Shown: positions 1 through 9,225, numbered from the stretch's first letter. The stretch: DNA of 64,000 nt from Opitutales bacterium (GCA_016932335.1 JAFGCZ010000007.1:18844-82843); one strand, 5' to 3'. Notes: generated by a model not told the origin, from the sequence alone. Program-made: numbers and translations.

Positions 1-490
1 CCGCTACGCCCAGACCGTCGATACGTTGGGCAATAATGCCTTTGGCCTGTTCCAGCTCTTCCGTGCGGCGTGTTTCCTGTTGGGAAAGGTCGCCTTCATC
101 TACCTTAAAGGTAAAAGAAACACCACCCTTGAGGTCCAACCCCAGCTTTACCTTACCTTGAGATTTGTTCAGAAGGTATTTCAGCAAAATGTCGTTGCGC
201 TTGTCCAGATTCTTGACGTCGCTCAGGTCGATTTCCGGGTAGTAGCGGCTCAGGTCGATCTGGTCTTTTTCCACGATCTTTGAAAGCGCTACATAGTAAG
301 TCGGATATGCTCCGGCTTCTACCGCGGCATCCACTCGGGCGGATAATGCGTCAAACGCTTCCTTTTCCGCTTTTACCTGCGATGCGGCATAGACTTCAAA
401 AGGTGTATCCTTTACAGGGATGATATTGCTCACTGCCCAAATGCTCAAAAGCATTGAGAGGACGATTTTCCAAAACGTACTTCCGTTCAT
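1..490 (-). CDS. secD: Protein translocase subunit SecD, N-terminal part (cut by window edge)
   Basis: Reading the minus strand from the ATG at 490 gives an open frame of 163 codons that runs off the window. It was absent from the ORF track because no stop is present. The N-terminus has one hydrophobic segment (about residues 5-22), a helical stretch, then the SecD signature GLDLKGGVSFTFKV followed by IIAQRIDGLGV. SecD is the membrane component that, with SecF, pulls preproteins out of the SecYEG channel using the proton gradient. yajC lies 77 nt upstream in the same direction, the usual yajC-secD order. Whether SecF is fused behind it (SecDF) cannot be seen here. Confidence 0.92.
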   Translation of the reverse strand, partial: MNGSTFWKIVLSMLLSIWAVSNIIPVKDTPFEVYAASQVKAEKEAFDALSARVDAAVEAGAYPTYYVALSKIVEKDQIDLSRYYPEIDLSDVKNLDKRNDILLKYLLNKSQGKVKLGLDLKGGVSFTFKVDEGDLSQQETRRTEELEQAKGIIAQRIDGLGVA

Positions 491-567
491 GTTACGCGAG
501 GGGTTTGCCGGGAAAGCAAATGCTTAATAGGTTAAGTGGGGTAGAAATCTTCCGCTGATAAAAGAGA

Positions 568-891
568 TCAGTCTTTGCTGACTTTGCTTTGGATAAAGCT
601 CTTGTTCAGCTGCACGCGGGTGTCGTCGCTCAATCTTACTTCTACGCGCTGGTCGTCCTTGATCTTCACAATGGTGGCATACAATCCGCCGGCGGTCAGC
701 ACTTCATCTCCGTTCTTGAGCGAGTCCATCATCGTTTTGTGCTCCTTCTGGCGCTTGCGCTGGGAGGAGTTAAGAATGAACATCATTCCAATGAAGAGCA
801 GTGCCATGATCAGGAGGGAGAACATTCCGTCTCCTTTGGGGGCAGCAGCCTGGGCTAAGAAAGTTGAGTGCGAGAGCATATTTTCGTACAT
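568..891 (-). CDS. yajC: Preprotein translocase subunit YajC
   Basis: 107 aa. An N-terminal transmembrane helix (SLLIMALLFIGMMFIL, about residues 25-40) is followed by the conserved basic segment SSQRKRQKEHKTMMDSLKNG and GDEVLTAGGLYATIVKI, the hallmark of YajC. It is a small inner-membrane protein that associates with SecDF-SecYEG. The sequence before the helix is longer than in E. coli, so translation could also start at Met5. It sits directly upstream of secD on the same strand and is presumably co-transcribed with it. Confidence 0.93.
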   Translation of the reverse strand: MYENMLSHSTFLAQAAAPKGDGMFSLLIMALLFIGMMFILNSSQRKRQKEHKTMMDSLKNGDEVLTAGGLYATIVKIKDDQRVEVRLSDDTRVQLNKSFIQSKVSKD

Positions 892-1007
892 AATGATTTC
901 TGGCTGAGAAAAAGAACCAATCTGCCAGCGCAGAGCGAAAAAGCAAGCAGTTTTACCCCCTCTTACAGGGCTTTCCCTCTCTTTTCCTTCCGTGGCAGAT
1001 CCAAAAG

Positions 1008-1037
1008 AAAAGCCTCACCTTGCTTGGTGAGGCTTTT
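1008..1037 (-). terminator. Rho-independent terminator after gcvTH
   Basis: A 12-bp perfect stem, AAAAGCCTCACC / GGTGAGGCTTTT, with a 6-nt loop lies 10 nt beyond the gcvH stop codon on the minus strand. A/T runs on both sides make it potentially bidirectional. Confidence 0.85.
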
Positions 1038-1047
1038 GCTGAAAAAC

Positions 1048-1428
1048 TTAAACGAGTTCCTCGTAGGCCGCTGCGTCCAGCAGTTCGGATACTTCTTCAG
1101 GGTTGCTCAGCTTGACTTTTACAATCCAGGCGCCGGCGTAAGGATCGGTGTTGACGCTTTCCGGACTCTCTTCCAAGTCGCTGTTGATTTCCACGATTTC
1201 ACCTGCGACGGGCATATAGAGGTCACTGGCGGCTTTCACCGATTCTACGACACCGAAAGCATCTCCGGCTCCGTAAACGGCGCCCACTTCCGGCAGTTCC
1301 ACAAAGGTTACGTCTCCCAGGCTGCTTTGCGCATAATCGGTAATCCCGACGGTTGCGGTGCCGTCGCCTTCATCGCGCAGCCATTCGTGGTCTTTCGTGT
1401 ATTTCAGATCTGAGGGAATATTGCTCAT
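1048..1428 (-). CDS. gcvH: Glycine cleavage system H protein
   Basis: 126 aa from the ATG at 1428. The ORF track adds 20 unsupported residues upstream. The start [16 protein letters not shown] is typical of GcvH. The lipoyl-attachment lysine is K65 in ESVKAAS, exactly where the family has it. H protein carries the aminomethyl group between the P, T and L proteins during glycine breakdown to CO2, ammonia and methylene-THF. It lies 28 nt after gcvT in one transcript that ends at the hairpin at 1008-1037. gcvP is not in the window. Confidence 0.95.
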   Translation of the reverse strand: MSNIPSDLKYTKDHEWLRDEGDGTATVGITDYAQSSLGDVTFVELPEVGAVYGAGDAFGVVESVKAASDLYMPVAGEIVEINSDLEESPESVNTDPYAGAWIVKVKLSNPEEVSELLDAAAYEELV

Positions 1429-1456
1429 TATTAGAAAAATGGAATGTTGAGATACC

Positions 1457-2548
1457 TCACTTATGCAGTGGCGGTTTCTTGACATCAAGGTTTATTTTAT
1501 TTCCGCGTAAATCCACATACAAGCCGCCGCTCTTGGCCGCATTGCTCTCTACCAGCGCACTGCCGATGGGTTTTCCCAAGACCGGGCTTTGTGTCCCCGA
1601 AAGCACTGTGCCAATCACCGTGCCCTCGGCATACACTTCGGTTCCCTGGCGGGCAATGCGTTTGTCGTTCAGTGTAAAGAACACCACTGTCTTGGCGATG
1701 CCTGTGTCCTTTTCCTGTTGCAATGCCTCGCGGCCTATAAAATCGCAGCCTTTGTTCAGCTTGACTGCCCAGCCCAGTTTCGCTTGCAGCGGAGTAATCA
1801 CCTCGCTGATTTCATGCCCGTAAAGCGGATAGCCGGCCTCCAGCCGAAGAGAGTCGCGGGCACCCAGCCCTGCCGGTACCAACCCGTATGCAGCTCCCTT
1901 CTCCAGTAGATGTCGGGCAACTTTTTCTGTGACCCCGCTGCTGCAGTAAATTTCAAAACCGTCTTCTCCGGTATAGCCTGTGCGGCTCAGGAGCACTTCT
2001 GCTCCGTTGAGCACGGTTTCCCTGCAGCAGAAACGTCCAATGGTGGTCACATCCGTATCCACATCGCAGTGGCTTAGGATTTCCACGGCTTTGGGGCCCT
2101 GTAGTGCCAACTGCCCGTATTGCGCGGAAAGGTTGACCACGCTGCAGTCATGCCCTGCCGATTTTTCACTCACCCAGGCGGCATCTTTGTCCGCATTTCC
2201 TGCATTGATACAGATAAAGTATGTATCATCGCCTGTTTGATAAATGATGATGTCGTCTACGCAGCCTCCATCCGGTTGACAGAGAATTGTGTAGAGTGCT
2301 TTGCCCGGTTCCAGCTTTTCAACGTCATTGGTCACCAGCCCGTTGAGGAATCTGCGCGCTCCCGCCCCGCTGACCAGCAACTCACCCATGTGGCTCACAT
2401 CAAACAGTCCGGCACTTTCCCTTACGGCTTTGTGCTCGGCAATAATGCCTGAATATTGTACTGGCATATCCCATCCGCCAAATGGTACCATGCGTGCACC
2501 CAGTTCGCAGTGCAGGGCATACAGAGGAGTCTTTTTCAAATCGTTCAT
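1457..2548 (-). CDS. gcvT: Glycine cleavage system T protein (aminomethyltransferase)
   Basis: 363 aa, the normal GcvT length. It begins [29 protein letters not shown], then has the folate-site motifs FDVSHMGE and [10 protein letters not shown], and later [16 protein letters not shown]. It transfers the methylene group from aminomethyl-H protein to tetrahydrofolate. It is the first gene of a gcvT-gcvH pair. folD, which acts on the methylene-THF product, is 31 kb away on the same strand. I looked for a glycine riboswitch in the 5' region and did not recognise one. Confidence 0.95.
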   Translation of the reverse strand: MNDLKKTPLYALHCELGARMVPFGGWDMPVQYSGIIAEHKAVRESAGLFDVSHMGELLVSGAGARRFLNGLVTNDVEKLEPGKALYTILCQPDGGCVDDIIIYQTGDDTYFICINAGNADKDAAWVSEKSAGHDCSVVNLSAQYGQLALQGPKAVEILSHCDVDTDVTTIGRFCCRETVLNGAEVLLSRTGYTGEDGFEIYCSSGVTEKVARHLLEKGAAYGLVPAGLGARDSLRLEAGYPLYGHEISEVITPLQAKLGWAVKLNKGCDFIGREALQQEKDTGIAKTVVFFTLNDKRIARQGTEVYAEGTVIGTVLSGTQSPVLGKPIGSALVESNAAKSGGLYVDLRGNKINLDVKKPPLHK

Positions 2549-2876
2549 GAATGTCTTTTGTTGCCCGCAACTATTTAATTATTTCTCCTCAAGTCAACCA
2601 ATCACAAAAACTCTTATATTTTGTTATTTTGGTCTTGCGAATCGCTTTTTTACCTTTAGCTTTACTTACCTGCGTTTTTCTATGAGAGATAGAGTATTTC
2701 TAGAGTCGACAAGATTTGATGATTCCTTTTTATCGCAAGACAGCGCAAAAGCAACCTTACGGATTGGTGGAGGCTGGCCGACTTGGTCGGGGTCCCTGCA
2801 GTCCATTCCTACAGACTCTCTATCTCGCGCTATGGGTAGATTGTCTTTTCCCGAATAGCGCATTTTTCGAAATCGA
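2549..2876. promoter_or_regulatory. Divergent intergenic region with a possible structured leader of the RRM gene
   Basis: This 328-nt gap separates gcvT (minus) from the RRM gene (plus). The left half is AT-rich and should hold both promoters. In the right half, GAGATAGAG near 2685 is complementary to CTCTATCTC near 2817, enclosing about 120 nt that contains the small hairpin CCGAC-TTG-GTCGG. This suggests a folded 5' leader for the RNA-binding protein gene. No known riboswitch or 6S signature was recognised. The 65-codon minus-strand ORF here looks spurious. Confidence 0.35.
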
Positions 2877-3260
2877 ATGAATATCTATATTGGTAATCTC
2901 TCTTATGATGCGAACGAAGCAGACATTCGCTCCGCATTTGAGGCATACGGTGCAGTTGACTCTGCTAAAATCGTTCGCGACCATGAAACCGGTCGCTCCA
3001 AGGGCTTCGCCTTTGTTGAAATGTCCGACGCTGACGAAGGAAATGCAGCTATCGAAGCCCTCAATGGTGCAGAAATCGCAGGTCGTGCTGTTAAGATCAA
3101 TGAAGCACGTCCCCGTGAAGAACGTCCCCGTACAGGTGGCGATCGCGGTGGTTTCCGTCCCGGCGGCGATCGTGGTGGTTTCCGTCCACGCGGCAATGAC
3201 CGTGGTGGCGATCGCGGTGGATTCCGTTCTCGCGGAAATGATCGTGGTGGTCGCTACTAG
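2877..3260 (+). CDS. RRM-type RNA-binding protein with RGG-like tail
   Basis: 127 aa. One RNA recognition motif occupies residues 1-80, with RNP2 (IYIGNL) at residues 3-8 and RNP1 (KGFAFVEM) at residues 42-49. A Gly/Arg/Asp-rich tail follows, built from GGDRGGFRP- and RGNDRGG-type repeats. Such small glycine-rich RRM proteins resemble cyanobacterial Rbp proteins and are often cold- or stress-induced RNA chaperones. That role is inferred here. The gene stands alone between an unusually long leader and a strong terminator, so it is probably monocistronic and may be controlled through its own mRNA. Confidence 0.9.
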   Translation: MNIYIGNLSYDANEADIRSAFEAYGAVDSAKIVRDHETGRSKGFAFVEMSDADEGNAAIEALNGAEIAGRAVKINEARPREERPRTGGDRGGFRPGGDRGGFRPRGNDRGGDRGGFRSRGNDRGGRY

Positions 3261-3273
3261 ATCTTTCCCTGCG

Positions 3274-3307
3274 AATGCCACCCTCATAAAGGGTGGCATT
3301 CTCTTTT
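3274..3307 (+). terminator. Terminator of the RRM gene
   Basis: Stem AATGCCACCC / GGGTGGCATT with a 7-nt loop, followed by CTCTTTTTC, 13 nt after the stop codon. Confidence 0.88.
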
Positions 3308-3406
3308 TCTGAACAATCGATAACGAATGAATATACTTGCCGAACCGGAAGATTCCGATCCTGGGAGTAGTCGCGCTGCCCGGCAGCTGCACATCCTTTA
3401 CCCTCT

Positions 3407-4471
3407 ATGATTACGCTCGTTCTCTCTGTTGCGTTTACGCTGGGAGTTTCGGGCTTTTGTTCTTTATTGGAGGCCTTTGTTCTCAGTCTTTCCACCGCCG
3501 AAATCGAAGATTTTCGGCAGCAGCACCCCCGCCTCGGAACACGTCTGGACCTCTATAAAAAGACGATCAACCAGACCAGCTCCGCCATCCTCACCCTCAA
3601 CACCATGGCCAATACCGCAGGGGCATCTTTAGTGGGGGCCATTGCCAGTGATCTCTTTCAGAGTATCCACATCGGCATCATCTCCGGTATCCTTACGCTG
3701 GCCATTCTCGTCTTTTCCGAGATTATTCCCAAAAACCTCGGCGTTGCCTACCGCAGAACACTGTGTTTCTATCTGGTTTGTCCGCTTACACTTGTGCGTG
3801 TGGTCATGTGGCCTTTTTCCTTTGTTGCTCATCTTGCGGTAAAACCTTTTCTGCCCCGTCGGCAGATCGTTGATGAGGACGAACGCGAAATTCTTCTCTT
3901 GGCAGAAAAAAGCGCCAAAGAGGGATCGCTCAGCACCGTCGAGCGCGATATGATTTCCAATACCCTCAGCCTTGATGATGTCCTCCTCACCGATATCCTG
4001 ACACCCCGTACCGTGGTTACTTTTTTGGATGGCTCATTGACTGTGGAAGAAGTTATGCGCGATTTTAAGCTCATTCCTTTTGCCCGTATTCCTGTCTACC
4101 GAGAAAGCATAGATGATATTATCGGTATGGTGAGACGCCGCGACATCATGCAGGCCTATTCCGAAAACAAACCCGAAACCACCATCGAATCCCTCATGGT
4201 GGAAATCGCTTACATTCCGGAAACGGCCTCGGGAGACGATGCCCTCCAACTCTTTCTGAAAAAACACACCCAGCTGGCCCTCGTCGTCGACGAGTTTGGC
4301 TCTACCGCCGGAGTTATTACCATGGAAGACGTTATGGAACATATCCTCGGGCGGGAAATCTATGATGAAACAGATGTGGCCATCGACATGCGCGATCTGG
4401 CCCGCCGCAAAGCACAACGGCTTTCCCGTTCACGTAAAAACATACCTTCGGATATTCCGCCCCCGCAATGA
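3407..4471 (+). CDS. CNNM/DUF21-CBS membrane protein (CorC/HlyC-like transporter)
   Basis: 354 aa. Residues 1 to about 175 form the DUF21/CNNM membrane domain with several hydrophobic helices and the pattern FCSLLEAFVLSLSTAEIE. A CBS pair follows (DILTPRTVVTFLDGS..., IDDIIGMVRRRDIM..., AGVITMEDVMEHILG). It ends soon after the second CBS and lacks the C-terminal CorC_HlyC domain of longer relatives. The family is linked to magnesium or cobalt efflux or homeostasis; the actual substrate cannot be read from the sequence. Its stop overlaps the lgt start (ATGATG), which implies translational coupling. Confidence 0.85.
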   Translation: MITLVLSVAFTLGVSGFCSLLEAFVLSLSTAEIEDFRQQHPRLGTRLDLYKKTINQTSSAILTLNTMANTAGASLVGAIASDLFQSIHIGIISGILTLAILVFSEIIPKNLGVAYRRTLCFYLVCPLTLVRVVMWPFSFVAHLAVKPFLPRRQIVDEDEREILLLAEKSAKEGSLSTVERDMISNTLSLDDVLLTDILTPRTVVTFLDGSLTVEEVMRDFKLIPFARIPVYRESIDDIIGMVRRRDIMQAYSENKPETTIESLMVEIAYIPETASGDDALQLFLKKHTQLALVVDEFGSTAGVITMEDVMEHILGREIYDETDVAIDMRDLARRKAQRLSRSRKNIPSDIPPPQ

Positions 4472-5322
4472 TGCTTCCACTGGCCTATTGGGTTCATGAC
4501 GTTAACCCTGTTATCCTACAGGTATGGGGACCGCTTGCTCTGCGTTGGTATGGCGTCGCCTATGTCAGTGGTTTCATTGCCTTTTGGCTGCTCTTTCGCT
4601 ATTACCAAAAAAAAGGCATCACTGCGCTAACGCCTGCCGATACCGAGTCGCTTTTTAACTGGGGAATTGTCGGAGTGCTGGTCGGTGGCCGCCTCGGATT
4701 TGTTCTCTTCTACGATTTGCCTTATTACCTTGATCACCCTCTTTCGGTCTTTAATGTCACCGCCGGTGGCATGTCTTTCCATGGGGGCTTGCTTGGGGTG
4801 ATCGCGGCCATGTTTTTTGTCACCCGAAAACGGGGGATTAGCCTCTTTGAGGTCAGCGATCTGGCCGCCACAGCGGTCATTCCCGGGCTCTTCTTTGGGC
4901 GTTTGGCCAACTTTATCAACGGAGAGCTTTGGGGGAAACCGGCAGAGGTTGCCTGGGCTGTTATTTTTCCCAAAGCCCCCTGGGATCCGCATGCCTTTTC
5001 TGTTTTTAGCGAATACTTGGGCAATTACGTGAATCCTCGCCATCCTTCTCAGCTCTATGAGGCCCTCTTGGAAGGGGTGCTTCTTTTCTCCTGGCTGCAG
5101 TTCCGCCTCTGGAAACAGGCCCGCCATCAAGTAAAAGCCGCACTTTCTGCAGAGTTCCTCATTGGTTATGCCCTTGCTCGTATCATTTCCGAGCAGTTTC
5201 GCGAGCCCGATGCCGCTCTCATTCTCGGCTTAAGCCGTGGCACCTTCTATTCCCTGGCTATGTTGCTGGCCGGCTTTGCTTTTCTCTGCTACACCCACCG
5301 AAAGACTAAACGCTTGCCTTGA
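4468..5322 (+). CDS. lgt: Phosphatidylglycerol-prolipoprotein diacylglyceryl transferase
   Basis: 284 aa, polytopic. Diagnostic motifs are VGGRLGFVLFYD, GGMSFHGGLLGV and the Lgt signature GRLANFINGELWGKP, followed by RHPSQLYEALLEG and ISEQFREPD. Lgt attaches diacylglycerol to the lipobox cysteine of prolipoproteins in the inner membrane, the first step of lipoprotein maturation. A candidate client, the lipobox cytochrome at 21.3 kb, is in this window. It overlaps the upstream CNNM gene by 4 nt; a second ATG at 4471 is an equally possible start. Confidence 0.95.
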   Translation: MMLPLAYWVHDVNPVILQVWGPLALRWYGVAYVSGFIAFWLLFRYYQKKGITALTPADTESLFNWGIVGVLVGGRLGFVLFYDLPYYLDHPLSVFNVTAGGMSFHGGLLGVIAAMFFVTRKRGISLFEVSDLAATAVIPGLFFGRLANFINGELWGKPAEVAWAVIFPKAPWDPHAFSVFSEYLGNYVNPRHPSQLYEALLEGVLLFSWLQFRLWKQARHQVKAALSAEFLIGYALARIISEQFREPDAALILGLSRGTFYSLAMLLAGFAFLCYTHRKTKRLP

Positions 5323-5416
5323 CTTTTGTTCCATTCATCAGCTACATTTTTGCTGTGATTGGTATTTATGGAATCAACCTGCAGAAGTTTCATGGCGAGC
5401 TTCTGTTTTTTTTCCA

Positions 5417-6952
5417 ATGAGGGTAACAGATTTCAATATTTTGCTGCCGTTTGTGGCAGGGATGCTGGTGGCCATTCTTTTCGTATGGCTGTTTTTTAGG
5501 CGTTGGTTAAAGCTCTCTCGCCAAGGTTTGGCCAAAGAAATGGAACTGGCTCGCCAAAAAGCCGATGTATCGGCAGCGCAGGTCATCGCCAATGCAGAGC
5601 ACAAAGCAGCTCAAATTCTTCAGAATGCCGAAAAAGAAGCCTCCCGCAAGCAGCTTGAAGTGGAAATGCTCCAGCGCGAGTTCTACCGCTCCGAAGCCAC
5701 CTTACAACAACAGCAGGAAACCCTCGCCAAAGAGCAGGCCGAACTTAAGGAGCGTTCCAAATCCCTCGATTCCGAACGCGATAAGCTGGAAGTGCTCACC
5801 CGTGATTACCTCAAGCGCATCGAGGATGTTTCCAAACTCTCCTGCGAGCAGGTCAAGCAATCCCTCCTCGAAGAGGTCAGCCGTGAGTGTGAAGATGAAA
5901 TCCGTGACTACCGCAGCCAAATGATCTGCAAGGGCGAATCAGAAGTTCAGGCAGAAGCCCGGAAAATCCTCATCGCTACCATGCAGCGCATTTCCACCTA
6001 TCCCCAGCACGATACCAATGCCACCATCGTGCAGCTGCCCGGCGAAGATATGAAAGGGCGCATTATCGGTAGGGAAGGGCGCAATATTAAAAGCTTTGAA
6101 TCCACTACAGGAACCACACTGCTCATCGATGAAACCCCCGATAGTGTACTCATCTCCTGTTTCGACCCGGTGCGCAGAGAAATCGCCAAAGTTGCCTTGG
6201 AATACCTTATTCGCGACGGGCGTATTCACCCCGCATCCATTGAAGAAGCAGTCGAGCGGGCCACCGGCGAGGTTAAAAGCAGTGTTACCGGGTTTGGCAG
6301 TGAGGCCCTCCGCCGTGTTCGCCTCAACCACGTGCACCCCGAGATCGTAGCCCTGCTCGGTAAGCTCCGCTACCGCCTTTCCAATAATCAGAACTCTCTC
6401 GACCACTCCATCGAAGTAGCCAACCTGTGTGCCCTCCTTGCTGCTGAACTTCGTCTGGAAATCGAGCCCGCCAAGCGAGCCGGCCTCTTCCACGATATCG
6501 GGAAGTCTCTGGAGGATGAATACGAGGGAAGCCACGCTGTGGCCGGGGCCAACGTCTTGAAACGCCTCGGGGAAAGTACCGTCGTTGTCAATGCCGTGGC
6601 CGCTCACCACGAGGAAATTCCCGAAGAGAGCCCCTATGCCGCTCTCGTGAAAATTGCCGATACCATCAGTGCCGTTCGCCCGGGAGCCCGTGCCGAAAGC
6701 ATCGATTCCTACATCCAGCGCGTCCGCAATCTGGAAGAACTCGCCTGCTCTATGGATGGGGTTCAGGAAGCTTACGCCATCCAGGCCGGTCGCGAAATCC
6801 GTGTCATTGTTAAGCCCGATGAACTGGACGATACCGGTACCCGCCAAATGGCCCGTGCCCTGCGCAGAAAAATCGAGGACGAACTTCAATACCCCGGCAC
6901 GATTAAAATTACCGTCATACGCGAATGCAGAGTCGTGGAACAAGCAAGATAA
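5417..6952 (+). CDS. rny: Ribonuclease Y
   Basis: 511 aa from the ATG at 5417. The ORF track start at 5237 lies inside lgt and adds 60 unrelated residues. Order of parts: an N-terminal membrane anchor (ILLPFVAGMLVAILFVWLFF), a long coiled coil rich in Ala/Glu/Gln, a KH domain with GRIIGREGRNIK, and an HD domain with LFHDIGK and AAHHEEIPEE. RNase Y is a membrane-bound endoribonuclease that starts mRNA decay in bacteria that often lack RNase E. It lies 94 nt downstream of lgt and may share its transcript. Confidence 0.95.
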   Translation: MRVTDFNILLPFVAGMLVAILFVWLFFRRWLKLSRQGLAKEMELARQKADVSAAQVIANAEHKAAQILQNAEKEASRKQLEVEMLQREFYRSEATLQQQQETLAKEQAELKERSKSLDSERDKLEVLTRDYLKRIEDVSKLSCEQVKQSLLEEVSRECEDEIRDYRSQMICKGESEVQAEARKILIATMQRISTYPQHDTNATIVQLPGEDMKGRIIGREGRNIKSFESTTGTTLLIDETPDSVLISCFDPVRREIAKVALEYLIRDGRIHPASIEEAVERATGEVKSSVTGFGSEALRRVRLNHVHPEIVALLGKLRYRLSNNQNSLDHSIEVANLCALLAAELRLEIEPAKRAGLFHDIGKSLEDEYEGSHAVAGANVLKRLGESTVVVNAVAAHHEEIPEESPYAALVKIADTISAVRPGARAESIDSYIQRVRNLEELACSMDGVQEAYAIQAGREIRVIVKPDELDDTGTRQMARALRRKIEDELQYPGTIKITVIRECRVVEQAR

Positions 6953-7016
6953 TCTATTGTCTTTTCCTAAAGAGTAGAGTAGTGGTATATAAAAATTTGT
7001 AAAAAAATCTAGACCC

Positions 7017-7694
7017 ATGAAAAGACTCCTCCAAATAGCTCTTTCAGTGCTGTCCTTCGGACTGCTGATCCATACGCTGACCGCCGCCTCCACTCTGGAG
7101 GATATGGAAATTAAACTGGATGAAGCTGCTGTCCGCCTGGATGCTGTGGCTGCCTCCCAACAGATTCCCCCGGAAATTCTCAGCCGTGCTGAAGGAATCC
7201 TTATCCTGCATCAGGTTAAAGCAGGCTTTCTCATTGGTGGGAAAGGTGGCGAAGGAGTCCTTCTTGTCCGCGATACACTTTCCCGCCGCTGGAGTGCTCC
7301 CGCATTCCTCAATGTCGGCGAAGGCAGTGCCGGATTGCAGATCGGGGTGGAAACATCTGATACCGTTCTCGTTTTTATGACTCGTGAGAGCCTCGGCATT
7401 ATTGACGGAAGCCGCTTTCAGGTTGGCGTCGATGCCGGTGCTGTTGCCGGTCCCCGCGTAGTCCGTACGGAAGACGATTTTAGCGAAACCCCAGTGTTTT
7501 ATTATCATAAAACAGGCGGCCTTTATGCCGGTGCTACATTCAAAGGTGGCTGGATTTTCCCCGACGATTCAGCCAACGAATTGCTCTATGGCATTGAGGA
7601 TATCACTGTGCGCGATATCGTCCTCAACAAGAGAGTCAAATTCCCCTCTGCAGGAAAGAAATTGCTGGATACCATTCAGGATCGTTCCATGTAA
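7017..7694 (+). CDS. Secreted SYLF-domain (Ysc84-like) lipid-binding protein
   Basis: 225 aa with an N-terminal signal peptide (MKRLLQIALSVLSFGLLIHTLTAAS). The remainder matches the SYLF/DUF500 pattern: ILIPxxVKAGF-type ILILHQVKAGFLIGGKGGEGVLLVRD, W-SAPAFLNVGEGSAGLQIGVETSD, and VGVDAGAVAGPR. SYLF domains bind phosphoinositides in eukaryotes. Bacterial secreted versions are poorly characterised envelope proteins. It stands alone and is followed by a strong terminator. Confidence 0.85.
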   Translation: MKRLLQIALSVLSFGLLIHTLTAASTLEDMEIKLDEAAVRLDAVAASQQIPPEILSRAEGILILHQVKAGFLIGGKGGEGVLLVRDTLSRRWSAPAFLNVGEGSAGLQIGVETSDTVLVFMTRESLGIIDGSRFQVGVDAGAVAGPRVVRTEDDFSETPVFYYHKTGGLYAGATFKGGWIFPDDSANELLYGIEDITVRDIVLNKRVKFPSAGKKLLDTIQDRSM

Positions 7695-7719
7695 TGCTTC
7701 TTCCCTAACTTTTTTTATC

Positions 7720-7750
7720 AGCCGCAGCTTTTGCTGTGGCTTTTTTTTTA
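7720..7750 (+). terminator. Terminator of the SYLF gene
   Basis: Stem AGCCGCAGC / GCTGTGGCT (one G-T pair), TTTT loop, then a run of nine T. Confidence 0.88.
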
Positions 7751-7808
7751 CAATAATCTAAATTCCGATTCCTGATACTCGCTTTCGCTTTTCGATTACC
7801 CTGTTCCA

Positions 7809-8513
7809 ATGGAATACGCCAATCTCGAGCAATTACATGCCACCGTTGAAAGCCTCAAAAACGGGGCTAAGGTACGCATCTTTGCCGTGCATGCTTCTGT
7901 GCTCAGGAAACCCCTGATTCCCTTGCATGCTCCCTGGCCTAGGCAATTGCAGGAGCGCTTGCAGCGAAGCTTTCCTCATGCCTCCATCGATTTACACCCG
8001 ATTCCTCTGGTCAAAGATTTCGAGGCCATTGCTTCGCTTTTGGAGAGTATGCCTGTCTCCTCGGCCTGCTCCGACCTCTGTATTCTCGGGCCGGGCTTTC
8101 ACGACCTCAGCAGCTTCTCCCCATACCAGTTGGAAGACCGTCTCCACCGACTGGTGCGGAAATTAAAACAGTTGCGCCGGGATGTCATTCTTTTGACCCC
8201 GCCTCCTGTTGTCCGAATGCCTACAAATGAATTTAGTTTTTCCTCTAGTAATTTATGGCAGGCGGAGCTCATTGCCGCCATTCGGGAAATTGCCCATGGC
8301 CATGCAGTCCCTTTTATCGATTTATATGCCCTCTGGCGGGACTCTATAGCGTTGGATAACCTGCGTCAGCGCCAGGTGATTGATCCTTGTAGTGGGCTCT
8401 CGCATTACGGGCATGCCATTGTCGCCGATCAAATTTGGGAAGCCTTTGCTTCTTTCAGAAACGCCCAAACAGTCTGGCTGCATTCTCAGAGCAGCGAGCT
8501 TCCAGTTGACTGA
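7809..8513 (+). CDS. SGNH/GDSL-hydrolase-like protein, degenerate motifs
   Basis: 234 aa, no signal peptide. The central part has a CILGPGFHDLSSF loop and KQLRRDVILLTPPPVV, which look like SGNH blocks II-III, and it ends with SGLSHYGHAIVADQIWEAF, similar to the block V His region. The usual GDS nucleophile block and the DxxH dyad are not clearly recognisable. It may be an inactive or divergent member, and assignment to the fold is tentative. Its last 59 nt overlap the 3' end of the convergent tatD gene. Confidence 0.5.
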   Translation: MEYANLEQLHATVESLKNGAKVRIFAVHASVLRKPLIPLHAPWPRQLQERLQRSFPHASIDLHPIPLVKDFEAIASLLESMPVSSACSDLCILGPGFHDLSSFSPYQLEDRLHRLVRKLKQLRRDVILLTPPPVVRMPTNEFSFSSSNLWQAELIAAIREIAHGHAVPFIDLYALWRDSIALDNLRQRQVIDPCSGLSHYGHAIVADQIWEAFASFRNAQTVWLHSQSSELPVD

Positions 8514-9225
8514 CCGTCACGTTTAGCAGCTCTGCCGCATAGCTATAGAGTCTACCCAAATTACCTTGCACTCCCCATATAGCCTCAGCCGTAGATTCGC
8601 TACCGGCCGGGGCATCCGTTTCCAGCAGCAGACGTTCCTGTGGCACCGCTTTCAAGGCCGTTCTCAGCTTTTCCCGGGGGCTGTGCATCACCGTAAACCC
8701 AAACGAAAAATAGCAGCCCAATGGTTCAAATCGGCGGATTTCTTCGGCGGATCCACTGTAGCCATGCAGTTGCAACGGCACCTTCGGACCATAGCTTTTA
8801 AGCAACTCGTAGAGCCGCCCCCAGGCGCGGATACAATGGATTACCGCTGGCCGCTTCAGCTCATGGGCCAAATCCAGTTGCTCCAGAAAAATGCCTTCCT
8901 GTTCGCTATCTTTTTTGTCCAGTTTCCAATGGTCTATCCCGATTTCCCCGACAGCCGCATTACTTTGTTCCAGCCATTTCTTCAGCTGTAGCTTCCAGGT
9001 GTCGCTTCGCCCGTGCAACTTCCAGGGGTGCAATCCCAATGCCGCTTGAATCCAAGATCGCCTTCCGGCAAGCTCCAATACGCGCGGCCAATCCTCCTCG
9101 CTGGTTCCGTTGACTGCCATCAGGGTTACGCCTGCTTCTTCGCAAACGCAGAGCAATGCTTCTACGTCAACACTGTGCGTCATCTCTTGCAAGTGGTTGT
9201 GCGCATCAATTGGCATAAAGCTCAT
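8455..9225 (-). CDS. TatD family metal-dependent hydrolase
   Basis: 256 aa. The metal-ligand motifs occur in order: DAHNHLQ near the N-terminus, GEIGIDHWKLD, PAVIHCIRAWG, LQLHGYSGSAEEIRRF and LLLETDAPAG. All expected His, Glu and Asp ligands are present. TatD proteins are 3'-5' DNA exonucleases or related phosphoesterases with a TIM-barrel fold. Its 3' end overlaps the convergent SGNH-like gene by 59 nt. Confidence 0.88.
   Translation of the reverse strand: MSFMPIDAHNHLQEMTHSVDVEALLCVCEEAGVTLMAVNGTSEEDWPRVLELAGRRSWIQAALGLHPWKLHGRSDTWKLQLKKWLEQSNAAVGEIGIDHWKLDKKDSEQEGIFLEQLDLAHELKRPAVIHCIRAWGRLYELLKSYGPKVPLQLHGYSGSAEEIRRFEPLGCYFSFGFTVMHSPREKLRTALKAVPQERLLLETDAPAGSESTAEAIWGVQGNLGRLYSYAAELLNVTVSQLEARCSENAARLFGRF

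Noticed and set aside
2549-2700. Glycine riboswitch before gcvT
   Set aside because: Looked for on the minus strand; the conserved core was not found.
2666-2863. 65-aa minus-strand ORF upstream of the RRM gene
   Set aside because: Lies in the presumed folded leader; coding character is absent.
3130-3250. Short regular repeats resembling an array
   Set aside because: They are codons of the RGG/GGDRGG tail in frame with the RRM protein, not a CRISPR array.
5939-7093. 384-aa minus-strand ORF
   Set aside because: Shadow of rny across its KH and HD domains.
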